Below, piece after piece: positions 29,533-40,000 of a stretch of DNA of 64,000 nt (position 1 is its first letter; every line of letters starts with the position of its first letter). Below the pieces are notes generated by a model, which made no database searches, was not told the DNA's origin, and was given only the letters and a program-made list of their open reading frames with translations. The stretch comes from Membranihabitans marinus (lineage in GTDB: Bacteria > Bacteroidota > Bacteroidia > Chitinophagales > Saprospiraceae). Both the position numbers and the translations under genes were made by a program. The DNA is taken from assembly GCF_021729155.1 (NCBI RefSeq), contig NZ_JAJQYA010000008.1, positions 62,001 to 126,000 on the forward strand. The letters are read 5' to 3'.

Positions 29533-32500
29533 TTAAAAAGTGATTCTTAATCCCACAGTATAGGATCGTTGAAACATATAATCCGGTATTAAGTCCGTAG
29601 AATATTCAGGATCTAAGGTTTTGTACATACCCGTTGCCTCCCACAAATTAGCCCCGTTTACGTACACGTGTGCCGAGCTGAGAAAGCTGATTGGAATGTC
29701 ATAGCCTAAGGTCAAGTTTTTTAATCGGATATAGGCTGCATTTTGCAGATATCTAGTTTGAGAATAAGTGTTCTTATTATCAGAATAAGCAAATTGCACT
29801 CCAGGGAAATAAGCATCTCTATTGTCCTCAGACCATGAATCATCAAGCCACCATTGTTCCATTGACAGGGTTTTGAAAGGAAAGAATCGAATAAAATTAC
29901 CACGTGACGGATACCAATCTTTCTTAAGAATTCCTTGAAAGAATACATTTAATGAAAAGTTCTTATATTTCACGCTTGGATTTAAACCAAAAGAATACCT
30001 AGGCGTAGAGTTTCCAATTCGAACTAAATCGCCAGTATTTTCCAAGACATTATCACCACTTGAGATCACACCATCGCCATTAAGGTCAGCATATTGCACA
30101 TCTCCTAGTTTCCAATTCGCTCCCAGTCTGGATTGATCAGCAGAATTATCTAAATCAGATTGGGTTTGATATAAGCCCACTGTTTCATATCCCCAGATTT
30201 CTCCTACTTTCTTCCCTACATAATAGTTATCTATGGCTCCTGTTGGATTATCGTATTTAGTGATTTCTGTGGTATAATCTGACAGAGCAACATTGAACCT
30301 AAATTGTAAATCTTCACCTATTTTTTCATTATAGGTTACGGATACTTCCCATCCATTGTTGCGTAAATCTGCTGCATTTTCATTGGGAGAAGTGGCACCC
30401 AAAGTTCCGGGATATTCCCGTTGCATCAACATATCTTTGGTTTCTCGTATAAAGTAATCTAAGCTAAAATCAAATTTGGTATTAAACACACTAAAGTCAA
30501 TTCCCACATTTCTACTGGTTACCGACTCCCATGTCAATGAATTACTAACCAAGCCTCCAGGAGATATAATATTGGTCAGATTTCCTCCCCCACCTAAAAG
30601 GAAATTAGAGGTGCCTGAGGCCATGGAAGATATATAAGGATAATAAGATCCAACCGCTTGATTGCCCAATTCCCCATAGGAAGCTCGAATTTTCAAATTG
30701 TCTAACCAATTCCTGGTACCTGCCATAAAGGGTTCCTGAGTGATTCTCCAGGCCGCAGAAAAGGAAGGGAAAAATCCAAATCTTTTTTCACTAGGGAATC
30801 GTGAAGTTCCATCGTACCTACCGTTGGCCTCAAAAAGATATTTTTCTTTATAATTATAATTAAAACGATAAAAAACACCACGAAGCATGATCTCATTTTT
30901 GGAATCCGAATTGGTTCTTAATCCAGTCGCTGCAGACAAAGAAGCTATGTTAGGAGCCAATAATTGGGTAGCTCTGGTAACCACGGAATGATTACTCCCG
31001 TATTCTTGGTTAAAACCAACTACTCCTTTGAACATATGATCACTCCATTTATCCCAAGTATATTCTGCATAGGTGTTGAGCACGTAGTAGGTGTTTTTAC
31101 TAGAACCTACTTCAATATAATCATTGGCACTTATTCCATTGTAAATAATATTATCACTTAATTCAAAACCATTAGAACCTCGAAGCACATCGACTTTTGA
31201 TGCAACATTCTCAAAGTCGTTCCAATAGTATCGATAGGAGAAATCTCCTATTAATTTCAATCCTTTCAAAGGAGTCACAGTAACTCCCTGAGTCAACCAA
31301 ATATCGTTATCGGTACTGATGTCACGACCACCATTCTCTAAATAAGGGGTGGGATTCCTATTATCAAGTCCCATACCAATCAAGTGTTCATATTGATCTC
31401 TATCTCCAGGTTCTTTGTAATAAGACAAATCAGGAAAGGTATGAGGAAAGTAAAAGTGCCTAGCAATTGACTGACGATACCACTGACTGTGGTATTCATG
31501 TGGATTGTCATTTTTTACAGCACTAAAGGATATTCGATTATCCAAGGAAAGCCAATCAGTAACTTGAAAATTGGTCTTGGTAAGGGCATTGTATCGATTG
31601 TATTGTTCGTTGCCAACATTAAAAAATCCTTCCTTGTCCACCAAACCCAAAGACACATAGTAACTTGCTTTCTCATTTGCCCCGTTAATACTAAAGTCCA
31701 TTTGTTTTTGAGGTGCATAATCCCTCAACACCAAGTCCTTCATATAGCTATTCTCTAATGGATACAAGAAACCTTCATGATACAGCCATGCATCTTCTGG
31801 ACTAGGGTTTTCCATGTTTTCATAAGCCAAGGCAGCATTCACCACTTCATCGGGAAACAAACTTCTACCCACTGTAGTTTTGTAGGCTTCATTTTGAATT
31901 TGTCGGGCAGTCCCTCCCCCTGCTACAGGTTCGTAACCAGGGAAAATAGCCTTATTGGATGTATATTGAGTAGAAAAATTAATATTATTTTTTCCTTTCT
32001 CTCCTTTTTTGGTTTCGATCAAGATCACACCGAAGGCAGCTCTTGCACCATAAATAGCTGCCGAAGAAGCATCCTTTAACACACTTACAGATTGCACATC
32101 ATTAGGATTAATCCTTTCTGCATCCATAGGTACTCCATCTACCAATATCAAAGGGGAACCTCCATTAATAGATTCAAATCCACGAATATTAAAATCAGCC
32201 CCCTCATTTGGATCCCCATTGGCATAGGTAATATTTAATCCTGGTATAACTCCCTGAAGACCTTGACCTAAAGAGGTTATCGTTCTATTTTCCAATCGTT
32301 CACTAGAAGCGACACCTACAGCTCCTGTCAAATTTGCCTTCTTCTGACTACCATATCCTACTACAACTATTTCATCCAACAGTTCAGAATCGGAAAGCAT
32401 GGTTACAGTTACTACTTGTCGTCCATCTACAGGGATCTCAATGGTCTGATATCCGATGTATGAGAACACCAAGGTGGCATTTTCATTAACATCATTAAGG

Positions 32501-33078
32501 GTGTATTTCCCATCGAAATCAGTAGATCCACCAATGGAGGTTCCTTTGACCATAACGTTTACACCAATTAAAGGCTCGCCAGATTGATCGACGACTTGAC
32601 CACTGACAGACAGGACCAATCCTGTTAACTCCCTAGGTTCAGGTTTCCATGCCTCACGCAGGGGAATGGTTGGAGTCGGTTTAAAATTGGTTCGAGAATC
32701 ATCTTTGGCAATGATCTCACTAAAATGCTCTACCATAGAGCGCAAAGATGAAATACCTTGCTTGTCCAGCTTATATATAATCACAAATCTAGATTCAAAG
32801 ATCTTGAAATGCAAGTCGGTTCCTGCCAACAACAACGAAAGTTCCTCGGACACCGACTGTCCTATTTCTTCATAGTTCACCTTCACGTTTTTCACCAACG
32901 ACTTATCATAGGTGAAATAGACATCGTATTTGTCTGTAAGTTTTTGCAGAGCTTCCTTTAGCTCTATCTTTTCAATGTCAATGTCTTCTGCTTTGGATGC
33001 ATCTAGGTGCGTACCAAAAACCATGAGACATAGTAGTACCCGCCATATGGATACTCTTTGGAGTATTCCTGTTGTCAT
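29533..33078 (-). CDS. SusC/RagA-family TonB-dependent transporter with signalling domain (module 2)
   Basis: A 1181-residue outer-membrane transporter: signal region, STN domain (about 35-110, LKEALQKLTDKYDVYFTYDK), carboxypeptidase-regulatory-like domain (about 158-235), DEIVVVGYGSQKKANLTGAV segment, plug and barrel ending in RITF. The signalling end is nearly the same as in the module 1 SusC, whereas the plug and barrel differ in sequence and length. The two systems therefore probably share a signalling style but take different glycans. fecR lies 27 bp upstream on the same strand, and the SusD follows 20 bp downstream. Confidence 0.95.
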   Translation of the reverse strand: MTTGILQRVSIWRVLLCLMVFGTHLDASKAEDIDIEKIELKEALQKLTDKYDVYFTYDKSLVKNVKVNYEEIGQSVSEELSLLLAGTDLHFKIFESRFVIIYKLDKQGISSLRSMVEHFSEIIAKDDSRTNFKPTPTIPLREAWKPEPRELTGLVLSVSGQVVDQSGEPLIGVNVMVKGTSIGGSTDFDGKYTLNDVNENATLVFSYIGYQTIEIPVDGRQVVTVTMLSDSELLDEIVVVGYGSQKKANLTGAVGVASSERLENRTITSLGQGLQGVIPGLNITYANGDPNEGADFNIRGFESINGGSPLILVDGVPMDAERINPNDVQSVSVLKDASSAAIYGARAAFGVILIETKKGEKGKNNINFSTQYTSNKAIFPGYEPVAGGGTARQIQNEAYKTTVGRSLFPDEVVNAALAYENMENPSPEDAWLYHEGFLYPLENSYMKDLVLRDYAPQKQMDFSINGANEKASYYVSLGLVDKEGFFNVGNEQYNRYNALTKTNFQVTDWLSLDNRISFSAVKNDNPHEYHSQWYRQSIARHFYFPHTFPDLSYYKEPGDRDQYEHLIGMGLDNRNPTPYLENGGRDISTDNDIWLTQGVTVTPLKGLKLIGDFSYRYYWNDFENVASKVDVLRGSNGFELSDNIIYNGISANDYIEVGSSKNTYYVLNTYAEYTWDKWSDHMFKGVVGFNQEYGSNHSVVTRATQLLAPNIASLSAATGLRTNSDSKNEIMLRGVFYRFNYNYKEKYLFEANGRYDGTSRFPSEKRFGFFPSFSAAWRITQEPFMAGTRNWLDNLKIRASYGELGNQAVGSYYPYISSMASGTSNFLLGGGGNLTNIISPGGLVSNSLTWESVTSRNVGIDFSVFNTKFDFSLDYFIRETKDMLMQREYPGTLGATSPNENAADLRNNGWEVSVTYNEKIGEDLQFRFNVALSDYTTEITKYDNPTGAIDNYYVGKKVGEIWGYETVGLYQTQSDLDNSADQSRLGANWKLGDVQYADLNGDGVISSGDNVLENTGDLVRIGNSTPRYSFGLNPSVKYKNFSLNVFFQGILKKDWYPSRGNFIRFFPFKTLSMEQWWLDDSWSEDNRDAYFPGVQFAYSDNKNTYSQTRYLQNAAYIRLKNLTLGYDIPISFLSSAHVYVNGANLWEATGMYKTLDPEYSTDLIPDYMFQRSYTVGLRITF

Positions 33079-33105
33079 AATTGAATGTATTTTGTTCTTG
33101 AAATA

Positions 33106-34044
33106 TTATTTTAATTCAACGAAACCCTTATTTTCTATTAACTCTAAATTAACTGCTAATGCTAATGCCATACTGGTTACTTTCCAATTGGCATATGGCA
33201 GGGTAAACTCCATTTCTTTATCCAATGCTGACGGATTAGTAACTCGTATCTCCTTGCCATATATTTCTTCCAGTCGTTCAACAATAGTGGACAATTGGAC
33301 ATCTGAAAACCTTAACAACCCCTTCTTCCATGCTACTTCATTCTCAATGATTTTTGAATGGCTTATTTCTATATTTTCATTGTCTTTGTAAACCACCGCA
33401 GCTTCACCTGGTTTCATCAATATTTTGTCATTAGATATATTCTCTGGCCGCTCTAATTGAATAGATCCCTCAGCCAAATAAATCTTATCCGCTTCATCCC
33501 TGCTATTAACATTAAATGAAGTTCCTAAAACCGTAATCTTAGATGCCTCAGTTGAAACAATAAAAGGACGATTATCCTTCATATGAAGGATTTCAAAATA
33601 AGCTTCTCCTTGAAGAGACACCTCTCTCATGATTGATTCTGACTCATTCCAAACTAAACTAGAATTGGCATTCAAAGTAACACGACTGCTATCTGGCAAC
33701 AATATATCCAATGTCTCTCCATTTCCGGTTGTATAAACAAGATTAGACCCGGCCAAATCGGAAAAATAACTCATTATACCGACCAGCCCTACAACCAATA
33801 ACAATACAGCTGCAGCCTTCATTAACCAAGCCATTTTTACTTGGCCATTTAATCCTTTGTCCTTTTTATTCTTCTTTTTATTCTGTGATAGGTACTGCAG
33901 CGATTCAGCGTCTAACACCTTTTGTACTTCCTCTGCATTATTGACATCTTTGATATACTCCAAGAATAGCTGGTATTCGGAGGGATTCAAAGCATTGCGC
34001 TTTAATTTCTCATACAACCTCAAAAACTCAGTATTTTCTTTCAA
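33106..34044 (-). CDS. FecR-family anti-sigma factor (module 2)
   Basis: A 312-residue anti-sigma regulator of the same build as 21231-22148. It has a cytoplasmic N-terminus with Lys-rich QNKKKNKKDK, one membrane segment at about 72-92 (MKAAAVLLLVVGLVGIMSYF), a FecR domain (LPDSSRVTLNANSSLVW and the following GEAYFEI) and DUF4974 with the ERLEEIYGKEIRVTNPSALD segment. It is divergent from the sigma gene at 34269 and co-directional with SusC. Conservation of both domains suggests normal surface signalling through the STN domain of its SusC. Confidence 0.94.
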   Translation of the reverse strand: MKENTEFLRLYEKLKRNALNPSEYQLFLEYIKDVNNAEEVQKVLDAESLQYLSQNKKKNKKDKGLNGQVKMAWLMKAAAVLLLVVGLVGIMSYFSDLAGSNLVYTTGNGETLDILLPDSSRVTLNANSSLVWNESESIMREVSLQGEAYFEILHMKDNRPFIVSTEASKITVLGTSFNVNSRDEADKIYLAEGSIQLERPENISNDKILMKPGEAAVVYKDNENIEISHSKIIENEVAWKKGLLRFSDVQLSTIVERLEEIYGKEIRVTNPSALDKEMEFTLPYANWKVTSMALALAVNLELIENKGFVELK

Positions 34045-34268
34045 TGTATTCTCAAATTTTAAATAATCAAACTGCCTTATATTATATAGGACGGAATAAA
34101 TAGGGTACTAGGTCTAATAGAATCGAAATTATTTTTTAAAAATTTATTTATTCCATAAAAGAAATAGACGAATCAATCAATTCATCCTACAAATAAAATT
34201 ATTCCCTTATATTAGTCTTTAATTAACCAATACGTTAAAATTAACCAAACGAACTTATTAGAAATAGA

Positions 34269-34808
34269 ATGCAAATCGATACTTTAGAAAAATTGTTTAT
34301 TGAGCACAGGGATGCAATGCTTGTATACCTAAAGGTACATGTTAAAAGTCACGATTTAGCTGAGGATTTATTACAAGATATTTATTTGAAAATCTATGTA
34401 TCTAATAAGACTGCTCTCGACATAGACCAACCTGCCTCCTACCTCTTCTCTATAGCCAGAAATATGGTTATCGACTATTGGCGTAAGGTCGCTGTTGACA
34501 AAAGGGTTCAAGAAGAATTTTGGAACAATATGGAAAAGGAAAGGACGATACAGGAATTTCCATTTTTACAACACGACAAAAATATCTTACTCAACGAAAT
34601 CAATCAAATATTAACCGACCAACAAAAAATTATATTTTCTCTCAATCGCAACGATGGATTTTCGTACAACGAAATTGCTGAACAACTCCACCTTTCGAGA
34701 TCTACCGTTAAAAACCATATGGTCTCTGCCCTAAAAAAAATAAGAACTCATATGCTTGAGAATAAACTTTACCCAGCCATACTTATTTTTCTCTCCAGTC
34801 TACTATAG
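34269..34808 (+). CDS. FecI-like ECF sigma-70 factor (module 2)
   Basis: A 179-residue ECF sigma factor with region 2 (AEDLLQDIYLKIYVS, DQPASYLFSIARNMVIDYWR) and region 4 (YNEIAEQLHLSRSTVKNHM). The C-terminal hydrophobic tail LYPAILIFLSSLL matches the paralogue at 22368-22907. Residues from about 53 on are almost identical to that paralogue, at DNA level too, including the AATATGGTTATCGA stretch, while residues 1-50 differ widely. Because region 4 is conserved, both sigmas probably read very similar -35 sequences; specificity would rest on the diverged part of region 2 and on FecR pairing. Confidence 0.95.
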   Translation: MQIDTLEKLFIEHRDAMLVYLKVHVKSHDLAEDLLQDIYLKIYVSNKTALDIDQPASYLFSIARNMVIDYWRKVAVDKRVQEEFWNNMEKERTIQEFPFLQHDKNILLNEINQILTDQQKIIFSLNRNDGFSYNEIAEQLHLSRSTVKNHMVSALKKIRTHMLENKLYPAILIFLSSLL

Positions 34809-34900
34809 TAATCTAAAGTCATCAGTCTAATCGACATTTCTAAATTTATATAGGATTTAGCCTCCCCCCTTTGGGAAATCTCCTCATATGAAGGTGAATA

Positions 34901-34936
34901 AGAAAAAAAGCATACTGCTCTTGCGAACAGTATGCT
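34901..34936 (-). terminator. Intrinsic terminator after the third SusC/SusD operon
   Basis: AGCATACTG (34909-34917) pairs with CAGTATGCT (34928-34936) as a 9-bp perfect stem with a 10-nt loop. Read on the minus strand the stem is followed by seven T residues (34903-34909), the form of a Rho-independent terminator. It lies 35 bp after the SusD stop at 34971 and separates that operon from the convergent sigma gene. Confidence 0.75.
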
Positions 34937-34970
34937 TCAATATTAAAAATCAAGTTTTTGTATAACAACA

Positions 34971-36974
34971 CTATCTAGCTCCTATAGCATCCATAGGATC
35001 TACATTGGGCAATCCAGGGGTTTGCACCACGTGAACCAAAGGCTCTACATTTCGCTCAGATCCATCATATCCTGTAGTTTGATTCAATATATTACCTACA
35101 TTACCTATTAAGTAAGGCTCATATACCGGCCAGAAAATATGGTATTTATCTAAAGTATATTTCGTTTCAGGGTAAGTAGACCAAGGAACATTATTTTTAT
35201 AGAAATTATTTCTTTCCATTTGTCTATCATAATAGAAATTATTTTGAGACAATGATTTTTCCATATCCTGACCATCCCAGCTATAAGTATTGCCGTTATA
35301 GGCCGTTTTACCTGTTTTAGCAAAAATAATAGATATACGAACCAATTCATCATGACGATATTCCTCTCCATATAATTCACGACATCTTTCATCTAATATA
35401 GCACCTATACCTTCTGCTTGAACATCCCCGGCTGTGTACATATGGATGGCATTGGCACGCTGTCGAATCACATTGATATCGTCGGCTGCACCAGCGCTAT
35501 TCCCTTGCCAAAATCTAGCCTCTGCTCTCAACAAATAAGCCTCTGCTTCTCTCAAAATATAGATATCTCTCTTACCTCCATCCTGTCTTTTGACTTGGTC
35601 TTCCAGATTTTCTGCATAAAACTTATACATAGGATAACCATACCAGCAACGGATGGAATCTTCACACAACAATACACCATCTTCATACAATCTCGCAGGT
35701 TTTCCATACCATTCCGTACCTTGAAGATCGGGATTGTCATAGATCAACATATCCATATCAAACCAGTTTCCTCGTTTGTGACGATAATCCTGGGTATCAT
35801 TTTCACCTTTAAACTTCCATATTTCAAACTGTGAATAATTGGTCGGACGAGCAAAGCCTTGACCACGCCCCCATTTATGCATTTGCTTAGATCTCTCATT
35901 TTGAGCAATATCCATACCAGTTACCGTACCAGCTGGTGGTGCTTTGACCCCTTTGTTGGTACTTACAAAATTCGGCCCCCATGCACGCAAAGAAGCTGAT
36001 CTCCCTTGACTACCATCGATAAATGGCTCATTGACCATCAACCAGATACCTTCTGGGTTACTCGTCTTTTGAGCACCAGCATCCATATGCAATAAATTAA
36101 TCGCATCAGCTGGTTGATTACAGTCAAATCCGTCCAACTCCTCACCTGTAAATGGATTTAGATTGTTTCCCACTCTAACGATATCTACATTGACATCGGC
36201 ATCGGTAAATAATCGAGACTCTGGATCGTTGATCACTTCATCCATCAATCTTTCTGCATCGGCAAATCGCTCATTCAACATATAATACTTAGCCAATAAG
36301 ATTTTCACCGCATCTTTAGGCGCCTGACCGATGGGCAGCTCACTCTTAGGCTTCACATGTTGGACAGCATATTCCAAATCAGCTATCATTTGATCCCAAA
36401 TACCTTGCATATGAAAAACTTTAAAATCTTGTCGGGCTTCAGCAATCAAATTTAATGGAAATGCTACATTGCCAAATTGCATGGTCAACTGCATATAAAA
36501 AAAGGCTCTCAAGAAATAAGCACTACCCAAAAGGTGATTTCTATCGGGATTATTAACCCCTCCATCCCAATCTGGAATATCTATATATTCTATGACGGTA
36601 TTACAACTCTTAATATTTACATAATCGCCTTCATAAAACGACCTTGCACGCGCGGCATCATTATTTCTAGAATTCTGCGGTGTGGCGTAAGTCCTCATAT
36701 CCACAAATGCATCTGGTTTATCCGTCGCACTAACCACAGTGGCTTCACTCATATTGTGATTGAACAAAATCTCACGATTATCTCCATTCCATTGATTAAA
36801 TACACCCTTCAAGGCCGCATCCAAAGCGGTTTGCAAACCTGTGGCATCAATAAATGTATTTTCTGGACTTAGTGTCGACAATGGGGCTTGCTCCAAGAAT
36901 TCGTCTTTACAAGAAAAGGTTATTGTTAGGACAAAAGCAAGTGCCAACCTTGTTATATTCTTTATTTTTTTCAT
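34971..36974 (-). CDS. SusD/RagB-family glycan-binding lipoprotein (third pair)
   Basis: A SusD-like lipoprotein of 667 residues from the Met at 36974. That start gives a standard lipoprotein signal (MKKIKNITRLALAF, lipobox TFSC). An upstream ATG at 37010 would add 12 residues lacking signal character. It is unusually large for the family. Typical features are LLGSAYFLRAFFYMQLTMQFGN and REAEAYLLRAEARFWQGN, with the late ERCRELYGEEYRHDELVR helix. It follows SusC closely, and a terminator follows it, so the pair forms its own two-gene unit. No enzyme gene is co-transcribed downstream. Confidence 0.94.
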   Translation of the reverse strand: MKKIKNITRLALAFVLTITFSCKDEFLEQAPLSTLSPENTFIDATGLQTALDAALKGVFNQWNGDNREILFNHNMSEATVVSATDKPDAFVDMRTYATPQNSRNNDAARARSFYEGDYVNIKSCNTVIEYIDIPDWDGGVNNPDRNHLLGSAYFLRAFFYMQLTMQFGNVAFPLNLIAEARQDFKVFHMQGIWDQMIADLEYAVQHVKPKSELPIGQAPKDAVKILLAKYYMLNERFADAERLMDEVINDPESRLFTDADVNVDIVRVGNNLNPFTGEELDGFDCNQPADAINLLHMDAGAQKTSNPEGIWLMVNEPFIDGSQGRSASLRAWGPNFVSTNKGVKAPPAGTVTGMDIAQNERSKQMHKWGRGQGFARPTNYSQFEIWKFKGENDTQDYRHKRGNWFDMDMLIYDNPDLQGTEWYGKPARLYEDGVLLCEDSIRCWYGYPMYKFYAENLEDQVKRQDGGKRDIYILREAEAYLLRAEARFWQGNSAGAADDINVIRQRANAIHMYTAGDVQAEGIGAILDERCRELYGEEYRHDELVRISIIFAKTGKTAYNGNTYSWDGQDMEKSLSQNNFYYDRQMERNNFYKNNVPWSTYPETKYTLDKYHIFWPVYEPYLIGNVGNILNQTTGYDGSERNVEPLVHVVQTPGLPNVDPMDAIGAR

Positions 36975-37029
36975 TTTTATATTAATTTTTCTGTTAAGTA
37001 TGATCCTCATTTTTCAATTTTTAAATTTA

Positions 37030-40000
37030 TTACAAGGACATATTTAGGCTAAAAGAAAAGACTCTAGGCATCTCTCTTTCCGATTCAGGATCTCCATAAA
37101 TCCAATTTGTCATTACACCAGCATTTTCCACCGTAAATGATAAACGTATACTTCGAGCAAACTTCATCGCATCGAGTATTTGAGTGGGAACAGAATAACC
37201 CAAAGAGATATTTTGAATTCTCAAATAGGATTTCGATAGATAATAATCGACTTCTCCAAATTTTATAGAATTAATTCTCGCCGCATTGTCCACTTGATTA
37301 TTCGGCGTCCAATAAGGGATATTGAACCAGTTGTGATTTTTGATATATTCCTGTCTATTATTAAACGGAAAATCTGTTCCACCTTTATAACCCAATTTCG
37401 CCAATAACACCACTCCAAGATCAAAGCCTTTATACTGAGCACTATTGGTCAAAGTCAAATACCAAGGATTCTTTTTCAAGCCTTGAAAAACCTTATCGTT
37501 AGAGTTAAGTACCCCATCATTGTTTTGATCTACGATTCTAAAATCTCCAGGGAATAATCCAAACTGAGCGGCTTCATCTTCTTCACCAATCTTGTACACC
37601 CCATCGGTCTCAAAATCCCAAATCACATCTTTGTTTCGCCCAATAAACCATCCATTGTCGATGTCATCAGGTTCACCTAGGTAAGTATTTCCATTTTCAT
37701 CTAACAATTCTATTTTTTCACCTGTTAAGGATACAATTTGATTGCTGTTGTAACTCATATTCAGATTACTCGTCCATGAGAACACAGAGTTTTCAATATT
37801 AATGGTATTAATAGATAAATCCACACCTGTGTTTTTCAAGCTACCCACATTGGTAGTAATACTGCTAAATCCAGTAACGATGGGCAACTTTTTATCCAAC
37901 AACATATCCGTCGTCGTAGAAGTGTACACATCGATGGCGCCGCGAACACGACCACCTATTATTCCATAATCCAAACCAAAATTCCATGCTTGGTTCTTTT
38001 CCCAAGCCAAAGTGGGATTGGCCATTCGATTGATCGACAAATATGGAGCGACATAATAACCGTTGTTATAATTCAAGTATTTATCATTTGATAAAGTAGC
38101 ATAGGAAGCATAAGATCCCAAACCACTACTGTTCCCATTTACACCCCAGCTCACTCTCAACTTGGCAAAGGACAACCATGCCGGAGCTCCTGACATAAAT
38201 TCTTCATTGGTTATTGTCCAAGCACCTGAGATTGATGGGAATGTTGCATATTTACTATTGGATCCAAAACGGGAATAACCGTCACGTCTCATAGAAGCGG
38301 ATAAATTATATTTATTAGCAAAACCATAACTAATACGCCCCATCAAAGCATTACGTGTAATTACTTCATCGGATGCATCAACCTTTGCTACCAACCCAAA
38401 AGGCAAGCCATGATAACCTAATGCTTCAGTCGGTGAAAAATTGGATGCCTCAGATTGGTTATACCACAACTGATTACGCTCTGCATTAACCAAACCCGTT
38501 ACATCTAATCGATGATCTCCAAATTCATAATTCCAGTTTAAGATATTATCTGACTGCCACTCATAAGTTTTATTATTTTGCCGTCTCGCATATCCACCAT
38601 GGGCCCAGTTGGGATTGGCACTATCTTCATAATACAATCGATCTCTAAAGTCGAGTCTAGTTGTGAAATTAGAAGTGAAATTAATATTAAAAGGCAATGC
38701 TACTTTAGCGTACATAGTAGGAAAGATCTTAAATCGATCATACTTTCTGGTCTTATAAGCTGGATCTAAAAATGGATTACCTCTATTTGATCCCGCACCA
38801 GCAGTTTTCAAATACTGTCTCTCATATAAATTTGGCAAATCTCCAGTCGTGGGAATATTGTCATTATACACTATATTATCCCAAGGGGCATCATAGGGAG
38901 ATGCTGTACGATAGCCACCGCTCTCAATTGGCTCATTGCCCTCATCTTGATAAGCGAAATTGGCATTAATACCAATGTTAAGAAAATCTGTCGCTTTGAC
39001 ATCTAAGTTTAATCTGGACGTTACAGTAGAAAAACTTTCACCTACCTGCACTGACTCACTATTGCCATAGCCCATTGACCAGTAATAGGACACTCTGTCT
39101 GCTCTTCCCGAAACACTTACGTCATAGTTCTGTCTAAGCCCTGTATGGAACAACCAATCTTGCCAGTCGAATTCTCTACCCAATAAATAATTTTCTTTTT
39201 CATTTTGCTCAAAACCAAAAGCATCTAACCATGCATTAGTGATGGTAGTAGGATCGGTAGCCCCAGGAATCCCATTGGCATCCAACCAAGCACTCTGATA
39301 CTGAGGATCCACTTTTTCATATTGATCATATTTCGACCAAGGATCTTGAGATAAGCTATTGATGGATTCATTCATATCTGTCAACCAAGATGTAACTTCA
39401 TCTCCAGCCTTAAAGGTATTTATCCTTTTGGCCCCGGTTACAAATCCTACCTTTGCACTCGCACTGATGGTTGGCTTTGAGGAAGTACCCTTTTTAGTGG
39501 TCACCATGATGACACCATTGGAAGCACGAGATCCATAAATTGAAGCTGCACTGGCATCTTTCAACACATCTATACTGGCAATGTCATTGACATTGATTTC
39601 AGCCAAATCTCCGTTAAAGATCACTCCATCTAATACAATCAATGGTCGATTGGCAGAAATCTCTGTAGCATCGTCTGATTTGATGGTATTATCTCCTCTA
39701 ATTTCAAATTCCGGAGTATTTTTAGCTGAAGTACTATAACCTACTTTCAGACCGGGAACAGCAGATCGCAACATCTCCTGTACATTGGAAGGCTGAAATT
39801 TGATAATATCTTCTGCGCGCACATTGACAATAGCACCGGTCACATCTTTTTTCTTGGCCGTACCATAACCTACGACGACCAATTCGTCTAAAAGCTGAGC
39901 ATCATCTAATAGCGTAACATCTACAGTGTTCTTACCATTCACAGCAACTTCTTGATCTTGAAAACCAATATAGGAAAACACCAAAACTGCTTCGTCTGGC

